From contig JADIIX010000338.1 in NCBI GenBank assembly GCA_027604505.1, positions 1 through 12,645 on the forward strand: a stretch of 12,645 nucleotides of DNA, read 5' to 3'. The stretch is from Gonapodya sp. JEL0774. Lineage: Eukaryota > Monoblepharomycota > Monoblepharidomycetes > Monoblepharidales > Gonapodyaceae. Below the pieces are notes generated by a model. The model was not told the DNA's origin. It worked only from the letters and a program-made list of their open reading frames with translations, and did not search any database. Below, one piece after another: positions 1 through 5,602 of the stretch (position 1 is its first letter; each line of letters begins with the position of its first letter). Made by a program: the position numbers and the translations under genes.

Positions 1-519
1 GTCAATCAGTGATTACGCGCTGAGTCGCGGAGGAAGTGCAGAACCTGTTTGGGGAAACTCGAAGGGAGCAAAGAAGATCGTTCAACCTGCAGGCACTTAT
101 ATGGCTCGTGGACAGGGACGAAACGGAATATGTGCTCGATTACCTTCGAGGACTGTATTTGGTTCTTATTTTGCAAACTGAATCCTAATCTAACGAGTGA
201 GATGAGTGCTTTTATCTACGTGTTTTGTGGCTAAGCAGCTGCGCAGCGCAGCAGCGTCCTCCCGCTAAGTGCGCAGCAGAGGAGAGTCTGATGCATTTCT
301 TGCGTCCATCTAATCTATTTTCTATGTGCTTCTATTGTTGTTTGTCTGCCTGAACGGTGACGCCAGGTTTGACTGTTTCCTTCTTGCATTGAACGTTGGG
401 GAACCTCGATTGTTTATATTGCGCAGTCCATATTCTTCAATCCCTTTCGTCCATCTTTTGCACGGATCAAATGAGAAATAATTGTTTTCAAGATCCGAGT
501 ACACTCTTAGAGAATCACA
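1..519 (-). repeat. 3' LTR, cut by the window edge
   Basis: This copy matches 10729-11247 at 516 of 519 positions. It ends with CACA at 519, followed by sequence unrelated to the right flank. By comparison with the 755-bp copy, 236 bp of its distal (U5) end lie outside the window. Near identity of the copies, which are made identical when the element inserts, shows recent insertion. Confidence 0.95.
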
Positions 520-529
520 GCTGTCATTG

Positions 530-541
530 TTCGCCCCTCCT
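530..541 (-). other. Polypurine tract (plus-strand primer) candidate next to the 3' LTR
   Basis: The minus strand reads AGGAGGGGCGAA at 541-530, preceded by TAT. It ends 10 nt before the LTR start at 519. A polypurine tract just upstream of the 3' LTR primes plus-strand DNA synthesis in LTR elements. The 10-nt gap (CAATGACAGC) is not purine-rich, so the exact cleavage point is uncertain. Confidence 0.6.
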
Positions 542-573
542 ATAAAAGACCATAGAGTCGTTACTCTCAAAGA

Positions 574-585
574 CTCCCCCCTATA
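574..585 (-). other. Second polypurine tract, TATAGGGGGGAG
   Basis: The minus strand carries TATAGGGGGGAG at 585-574, followed by a further purine-rich stretch (GAGAGTAACGA). It repeats the TATAGG(A/G)GGGG pattern found 41 bp further on, at 544-534. It may be an auxiliary plus-strand primer, or the relic of a duplicated tract. The rest of the 520-705 spacer shows nothing else recognisable. Confidence 0.45.
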
Positions 586-705
586 ACTGAAAGTGTCCAA
601 GTCTCCCACGCACTTAGAAAAGATTGCAAAAGAAAGATGAGATAAAAAGAATGTCTGAGAACAGACACCTTGCCTTGGTAGACTGATTCATCAACTCCTC
701 TCCTG

Positions 706-1638
706 TTACTCCATCACCTCCTCCTTGATTTCCTCCACAGACTCATTGCCCTTGGCCGTGGTTGGACCTTCGTGGAGACGGGCAACGCTGAATGCGAGAG
801 CTCCAGCAGCTTGCTGGACAGCCTTGAGGTCCAGGTGCGAGTTGGCAACCAGGATTGCAGCATAAGGATCAGCCGCACCAGTAGCCAGGGCTGCGAATGC
901 ATTAGCTCCGCCAGCCAATGAGGGGAAGGTGAAGTGACCAGTTCCAGCAATCCCGACAAGCCTTGGCATCCCCCTAGAGATAGGTGGGGAGATGGTGTCG
1001 GTGAGTTCCGAAGACGTGTCGGATGCATCAGAGGCAAACTGGTTGCTGATGGTTACCAGATGAGCCTGGATGTCAGCTGGAGCGATAGTGAGAACGTTTT
1101 CGGTTTCAATAGGTGCGGAAACTTGCTGAGTTTCACCGACGGTGTAGAGAGTATCCTGAATACGATCGAGAACCGCCTCAGCCTGTTCAACGAGGTGCAT
1201 CTCCCTGGCCTTCTTATCCTGAAGCTTCTTAACGTCGATCTGAAGACGGTCCATCTCCACCGTCGCGGTTTGGATCGCCAACTTGGCTTCCTCGGATTCT
1301 TCTTGAAGGGTGGCGAGCAAATCTATCACGTCGTTCAACTCCCTCTGGAGGGTGTCTTCGTAGGCTTGCATCTCCTCGACATTGACCTTGAGCGTATTGA
1401 TCTGTTTTTGCAGGCCCGCTTTCTGTGCCTGGAGGTTGGCGATGATGTTGTGAAGTTGGTGGGTTTTGCCTTGTAGGTATAGTGCATGCATCTTGCACCA
1501 CTCGTAGCCTAGAATGGTGTTTGTAGCGATTTCATCCATCGCAGTTCGGTTGTCAAGAATGGCTTGAATATACTGAGTTGCATCAGTAGACACTGTCAGC
1601 TCAGCAGAAGAGGTGATGTCCTTGTCGTGTGGAGGCAT
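706..1638 (-). CDS. Coiled-coil protein of unknown function in the env position (310 aa)
   Basis: This ORF lies between pol and the 3' LTR, where env sits in retroviruses. It shares no recognisable env features: no signal peptide, no clear membrane anchor and no cysteine pattern. The open frame extends up to 1662 and beyond, but that position is GTG; the first ATG is at 1638 and an in-frame TAA lies upstream, so I use 1638. Counting from the GTG, residues 63-172 form a long heptad-rich coiled coil (for example LQKQINTLKVNVEEMQAYED). A Ser/Thr/Asp-rich stretch follows (about 205-228), then a Gly/Ala-rich, mildly hydrophobic stretch (235-292), and an acidic tail EEIKEEVME. How it is expressed is unknown; a spliced or internally initiated RNA would be needed. 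I do not recognise the family. The full-length open frame inside a young element suggests that the product is used. Confidence 0.7.
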   Translation of the reverse strand: MPPHDKDITSSAELTVSTDATQYIQAILDNRTAMDEIATNTILGYEWCKMHALYLQGKTHQLHNIIANLQAQKAGLQKQINTLKVNVEEMQAYEDTLQRELNDVIDLLATLQEESEEAKLAIQTATVEMDRLQIDVKKLQDKKAREMHLVEQAEAVLDRIQDTLYTVGETQQVSAPIETENVLTIAPADIQAHLVTISNQFASDASDTSSELTDTISPPISRGMPRLVGIAGTGHFTFPSLAGGANAFAALATGAADPYAAILVANSHLDLKAVQQAAGALAFSVARLHEGPTTAKGNESVEEIKEEVME

Positions 1639-1827
1639 TGGTGAGTGTGGGAATTGCAACACGCTGGCTTGGTCACCAAAAGCTTAGTAACCGCAATACT
1701 AACCGTAGTGACGATTTCCTGCTGCATGGTCGTACGCTCTATGTTTGAGAGTTAATTTCCGTAAAGTTTCCCGATGTCTGGTGTCCGACACAATGAAGAT
1801 GGAGCAACATATTTGTTGCAAAACCGG

Positions 1828-3012
1828 TTACTGGAAGCCGACAGCCGGCTTGTCCGGGTCGATTGATCCAGTTATTTCAGGGCTGCAGATGGCACAGAGC
1901 CAGGCCGTGCGAGGTCTCTTCAATAAGTTTACGCATGCGAGGTGATATCCTCCTTCACAGTTCGTGCACACCAAAAGCCGTGACGCTTTTCTACCACATC
2001 CGGCGCATTTCCAAGAAGATGACTGTATAGGGACATTTGAGGAAGAACTTCCTCCAAGCTCGAGTGGTTCAGGTATATTTAGGGGCGTATGTGGAGTCGG
2101 GGAGTCCAAACTCCTCGGGACGGCCGCAGGTACGGTTTGGGGGGAGACATCTTCTCTCAGCGCTTTGGTTTGGTATGGTCGCAGTCTCCATATGGGAATG
2201 GTTCCCCCCAGTACATTCATACCCTGATCATTCACTAGCTCTGCGTAGTTTTCTGTCAGTCTCCTTATAGAGAAAGGTCCAGTGAGCGTGGCCTCAAGCT
2301 TAGAGCCCTTTCTCTTTGTTGGTGCAATAGTTACCAGTACTTTCTGCCCTGCTGTAAAGTTAAACTTGAGGGCTTTTGTAGTTGCTTCTTCTTCTGCTAT
2401 AGCGTCCCTTCTATCAGCTACTCGCCGCATCCGTTTTAAAGCTTCTTCCCGACTTCTTTCTAGCGCAGATGCCACATCTTTTACATACGCCTCGATTTGT
2501 TCCGCTGGTGGATCAATCCAACCATGGTCCTTGGTGCTTTGTTCTGTAGTTCCCAGCGTGGGTCCTTCAACCTCGTCGGCCGTCACACGCCTCTCATCCT
2601 CATGGGAGACTTGAAAAGGTAATTTCGGGTTTCGTCCAAACATGAGACGGAATGGACTCATTTTTGTAACGGAATGTTTGCTGCAGTTATATCCGAAAGT
2701 CAGTCCGCTTACAAGGACGTCCCAATTCTCGCCCTCCGTATACTTTGATAGCGCATTCACTAAGGTTCCATTCCACTTCTCTTGTAGCCCGTTAGCTCTC
2801 GGATTATAACCGGAGGTTACTCTTCTGTTTATGTTTCCCCGTTGCGATATTTCATTTATCAGTTCACACACAAACTCCCTGCCTCTATCACTTAAAAGTT
2901 CGTCTGGGGCGCCAAAAGTATGCATGATAGCCGGGAGGAAATGATTCTCGGCGATAGTTGCAGCCTCTTTGTTTGGAATTGAGTGTTGCGATCGCCCATT
3001 TCGTGGCAGCAC
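1828..3012 (-). CDS. pol: Integrase C-terminal part with D-35-E residues and terminal PHD finger (separate frame)
   Basis: Continuation of integrase in the +1 frame relative to the RT frame. Real integrase similarity begins near 2979 (IPNKEAATIAE). The open frame reaches further back, but only a GTG is present at 3012, so this is not an independent gene start. Catalytic D42 lies in LLSDRGREF and E78 in GLQEKWNGTL, exactly 35 residues apart as in retroviral integrases. GYNPRANG between them is also typical. A linker and the GPFSIRRL beta-barrel region (about 220-280) follow. The C-terminus carries a C4HC3 zinc finger (336-376) where many fungal Gypsy elements have a chromodomain. Stop is TAA at 1830-1828. 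As sequenced, a complete integrase cannot be made from one frame. Confidence 0.9.
   Translation of the reverse strand: MLPRNGRSQHSIPNKEAATIAENHFLPAIMHTFGAPDELLSDRGREFVCELINEISQRGNINRRVTSGYNPRANGLQEKWNGTLVNALSKYTEGENWDVLVSGLTFGYNCSKHSVTKMSPFRLMFGRNPKLPFQVSHEDERRVTADEVEGPTLGTTEQSTKDHGWIDPPAEQIEAYVKDVASALERSREEALKRMRRVADRRDAIAEEEATTKALKFNFTAGQKVLVTIAPTKRKGSKLEATLTGPFSIRRLTENYAELVNDQGMNVLGGTIPIWRLRPYQTKALREDVSPQTVPAAVPRSLDSPTPHTPLNIPEPLELGGSSSSNVPIQSSSWKCAGCGRKASRLLVCTNCEGGYHLACVNLLKRPRTAWLCAICSPEITGSIDPDKPAVGFQ
1885..2007 (-). other. PHD-type zinc finger at the integrase C-terminus
   Basis: In the 394-residue frame, the pattern is C336-x2-C339-x9-C349-x2-C352-x4-H357-x2-C360-x12-C373-x2-C376. 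This C4HC3 layout, with a Trp two residues before the seventh ligand (W371), is the PHD-finger signature. PHD fingers commonly read histone H3 tails by methyl-lysine or unmodified N-terminus. Inference: it could guide integration to particular chromatin, replacing the chromodomain of chromoviruses. A hydrophilic Ser/Pro-rich linker (about 290-333) separates it from the integrase core. Confidence 0.85.
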
Positions 3013-5599
3013 ACGTTGATGCTACTATGAATCGATTTCCTCTAGCAGTGACCGGAAACGGCCCAATACAATCTATTGCCACTCTCTCAAAGGGGGTCAT
3101 TGCCACCGGCAGGGATTTAATAAGTGGGGCTCTTGCCATTGGGCGGTGAGTTTGGCACTGATGACAGGATTCCACCCAACGATCAACTTGCTTCGACCAT
3201 CCCGGCCAATAGTACCTTTCGCTCACCAGAGCGCGCGTCCTCGGCTTCCCGAAATGTCCACACTCATCGTGGCAGTTCTGAATGATTTGGGATCTATCTT
3301 CCGGTGGTGGTACCACTCGCGGTGATTCAGCTCCGGGAGTTTGATACAGGATTTGCCCGTTGTCTCCGTGAGCAAATCGTTTCCATTTTCTTCCAAAAAG
3401 CCGTCTCTGGTCTATGCTAACATCTTCTGGTAGTTGTCCTGTCCTGAGGAATTCTCTGAAGTGAGGTTGAGTGAACGGGTCAAACTGATCACCTCCCTTC
3501 TTACCCTCACGCTTGCGTTTCCCTTTCCCTACCACCTTTCCATCTTCACCCTCCTTGCCCTCTTTGAGACTTTCCCCTGAGCTGGATGCAGTATCTGAAG
3601 TTGTGGACCCGCTCTCCTGACTGGACAGGATGGTCTCTTGACTCATGAGGGATCCCTGCTCAATGGCCCTCTTGGTTTTCTCTTCTTCGTCATCTAATTT
3701 CTGTCTCTTGACTCTAGACTCATTCTCTTCCTTCAATATCTCTAATTCCCGCCTCGTCTCTTTGAAGAACTCCTGGTCTGGGTCAACCTCCATAGCTTCT
3801 AGGAGCTCTCGCATCTCTTCTCTACTCTCTTCGATTCCTGACGTCTCTGTATCACTTTCACTCAACGAATTTGAGGTGTGTTCTTCTGGGAGAGGTGTTT
3901 GCCCAGCAGGTGTGAGTGAAGAAGTGTCATCCTGGTATTCTGAATCGTCCTCGCCTGACATTTCCTCCATCTCTCGCTGGATGCGACTCCACAGGTTCTC
4001 GTTGTCACCCATATCTGACATAAAGATCGTTAAGTTGCTTTCTTTTGACTCGGTTTCATCCTCCTTTACGCTTAAGTCCTGTTCTCTCCAAGTCACCATC
4101 CTATGTTCAGTCTTCCTCCCTTTCTCCCCGCTGTCTTCTTCAACTGTTTCTCTCTTGATGGGTTCGGACTTCAGGCGGGCTGCCTCCTCAAGCTGCAGAG
4201 GGATGCGGCTCAGTCCGTCTGCTACAGTGTTCTTCCGTCCCTCCACATATCGAGGTATGATATCGAAGCTCTGAAGTTTATAGATCCAATTTGCTAACTT
4301 TCCATTTACTGGTTTCTTGTATCCTCGCAATAGATCTCTTACCGGCTTGTGATCAGTTTTCAATATGAACGGGCGTCCATGTAACAGGTAGTGGAACTTC
4401 TCGGTTACCGCCCACAATACTGCATAGAATTCTAACTCTGTCGCTGGCCATTTCCTTTGGGCATCTGTCAGAGATTTCGAGGCATATGCGACCGGTCGCT
4501 CGATCTCGTTGTAAGGTTGTACGAGAACCGCCCCAAGTCCTAGTGCGCTGGCGTCAGTATAGAGGATAAACTCCTTTTGGAAATCTGGAGCGGCTAGAGC
4601 TGGAGCCTGTGTTACCAGCTCCTTCAAATGCTCGAATGCTTCCTGTTGCCGTTGTCCCCAGTGGAATGACTCGCCCTTCCTGGTGAGTTTTCGGAGTGGA
4701 AATGACGTGGAGGCAAAGTGATCAATGAACGGTTGGCAAAATGCTATGGTTTGTAAGAAGCTCATAATCTCCTTCGCGTCCTTTGGAAGTGGCCAATTGA
4801 CAATCGCTGCCACCTTCTCATCGTCCAGAATGAGTCCGTCTCGACTGAGAACGAATCCAAGAATTGAGATCTTCTCATGACAGAACGTACACTTCGGTAA
4901 TCGCACTTTCAATCCAGCTGATCCAAGAACGGTGAGTATAGCACGAAGTGTGTCCATTAGTTCTCGGAAAGTGTCTGCCCTAATGAAAATGTCATCGATG
5001 TAGTGTCGAACATTGGAGAAGAGTGGCTCCTTCCGCCCATCAAACATACGAGTTATGATTTCCACAAAGGTAAATGGCGCATCTTTCAATCCTTGCGGCA
5101 TTTTCAAATACTCATAGTTTCCCCATGGTGTGGTGAACGCCGTCTTGTATACATCGTCAGGATGTACCTTGATTTGGTGATACCCGGACGCCAGATCCAT
5201 TGTGATATAGTACTTCGCGCCCTGTATCCATTGAAGGATCTCGTCCATGCGCGGGATCGGTATGTGTCCTCTCGTGTATATTTGTTGATTGAGTGTTCGG
5301 TAATCCACAACTGGTCGTATACCCCCGTTCTTCTTAGGAACACATCTTGTCCGCGATAGGTATAGAGGATCTTTCGCCGGTCGTATTATTCCAACCGTCT
5401 CCAACCGATCAATCTCTTTTCTCAGGACCTTCCGATCTGGCTCTGATAGAGGTAAATTTTGATGACGGAACCGACCAAAGTTGGGCATCAGTCGAATGCG
5501 ATGGTAAGAATCTGGGAGTATGCATGTCCCGAGGTCATATTGCGATACTGATAAACCGTCCTGATACTCCCACAGAATATCCTCGAGGATCTTCTTCTG
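2888..5599 (-). CDS. pol: Pol: reverse transcriptase, RNase H and N-terminal integrase (frame broken inside integrase)
   Basis: Copies the element RNA into DNA. The open frame starts directly after the UAG. The 37 codons before the first Met (5488) already look like the usual RT N-terminal arm (EYQDGLSVSQYDLG, then YHRI), so translation probably enters from Gag-Pro rather than at that Met. Numbering from the Met, RT has catalytic D98 in YITMDLASGYHQ and YIDD at 163-166. RNase H spans about 305-428, with TDAS (D312), ELEF (E351), TDH (D379) and ADGLSR (D424). Residues 430-668 are a long charged Ser/Glu/Lys-rich insert, ending in a basic GKGKRKREGKK patch. Integrase begins with an HHCC zinc finger (H740, H745, C775, C778) and the first catalytic Asp, D806. 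After about residue 836 the frame leaves integrase similarity and stops at 2888; integrase resumes one frame over. Confidence 0.92.
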   Translation of the reverse strand, partial: QKKILEDILWEYQDGLSVSQYDLGTCILPDSYHRIRLMPNFGRFRHQNLPLSEPDRKVLRKEIDRLETVGIIRPAKDPLYLSRTRCVPKKNGGIRPVVDYRTLNQQIYTRGHIPIPRMDEILQWIQGAKYYITMDLASGYHQIKVHPDDVYKTAFTTPWGNYEYLKMPQGLKDAPFTFVEIITRMFDGRKEPLFSNVRHYIDDIFIRADTFRELMDTLRAILTVLGSAGLKVRLPKCTFCHEKISILGFVLSRDGLILDDEKVAAIVNWPLPKDAKEIMSFLQTIAFCQPFIDHFASTSFPLRKLTRKGESFHWGQRQQEAFEHLKELVTQAPALAAPDFQKEFILYTDASALGLGAVLVQPYNEIERPVAYASKSLTDAQRKWPATELEFYAVLWAVTEKFHYLLHGRPFILKTDHKPVRDLLRGYKKPVNGKLANWIYKLQSFDIIPRYVEGRKNTVADGLSRIPLQLEEAARLKSEPIKRETVEEDSGEKGRKTEHRMVTWREQDLSVKEDETESKESNLTIFMSDMGDNENLWSRIQREMEEMSGEDDSEYQDDTSSLTPAGQTPLPEEHTSNSLSESDTETSGIEESREEMRELLEAMEVDPDQEFFKETRRELEILKEENESRVKRQKLDDEEEKTKRAIEQGSLMSQETILSSQESGSTTSDTASSSGESLKEGKEGEDGKVVGKGKRKREGKKGGDQFDPFTQPHFREFLRTGQLPEDVSIDQRRLFGRKWKRFAHGDNGQILYQTPGAESPRVVPPPEDRSQIIQNCHDECGHFGKPRTRALVSERYYWPGWSKQVDRWVESCHQCQTHRPMARAPLIKSLPVAMTPFERVAIDCIGPFPVTARGNRFIVASTCAATKWAIATLNSKQRGCNYRRESFPPGYHAYFWRPRRTFK

Positions 5600-5602
5600 C
5601 TA
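5579..5602 (-). promoter_or_regulatory. In-frame UAG between Gag-Pro and Pol, with downstream palindrome (candidate readthrough signal)
   Basis: The Gag-Pro frame stops at TAG (5602-5600), preceded by GAA and followed by CAG. The same frame continues without a stop through 37 codons to the first Met (5488) and on through RT. Nine purine-rich nucleotides after the stop, a perfect 12-nt palindrome (ATCCTCGAGGAT, 5579-5590) could form a short hairpin, extended by 3 bp after one mismatch. Known parallels are gammaretroviral UAG suppression, with its purine-rich 8-nt spacer and downstream structure, and tobamoviral UAG followed by CAR. That this site is programmed is inference; a recent nonsense mutation is the alternative. 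Confidence 0.5.

Noticed and set aside
49-234. Small ORF in the LTR (61 codons), also at 10777-10962
   Set aside because: It runs antisense to the element, exists twice only because the LTR is repeated, and has no recognisable domain.
706-1662. A start of the third ORF at 1662 and treatment as an envelope gene
   Set aside because: Position 1662 is GTG; the first ATG is 1638. There is no signal peptide, membrane anchor or cysteine pattern, so env is not supported.
1828-2010. Chromodomain at the integrase C-terminus
   Set aside because: No chromodomain aromatic cage or YLVKW-type motif is present; the C4HC3 zinc-ligand pattern identifies a PHD finger instead.
2975-2992. Programmed frameshift or intron explaining the integrase break
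   Set aside because: No Ty1/Ty3-type slippery sequence or retroviral heptamer is present, and a 1-nt shift cannot be an intron. A lesion or sequence error is simpler.
3645-4274. Long plus-strand ORF of 209 codons
   Set aside because: It is the antisense shadow of the Ser/Glu-rich Pol insert; its Ser-rich composition follows from the opposite strand and no domain is visible. Other plus-strand ORFs in the element (for example 934-1476 and 5916-6464) were dropped for the same reason.
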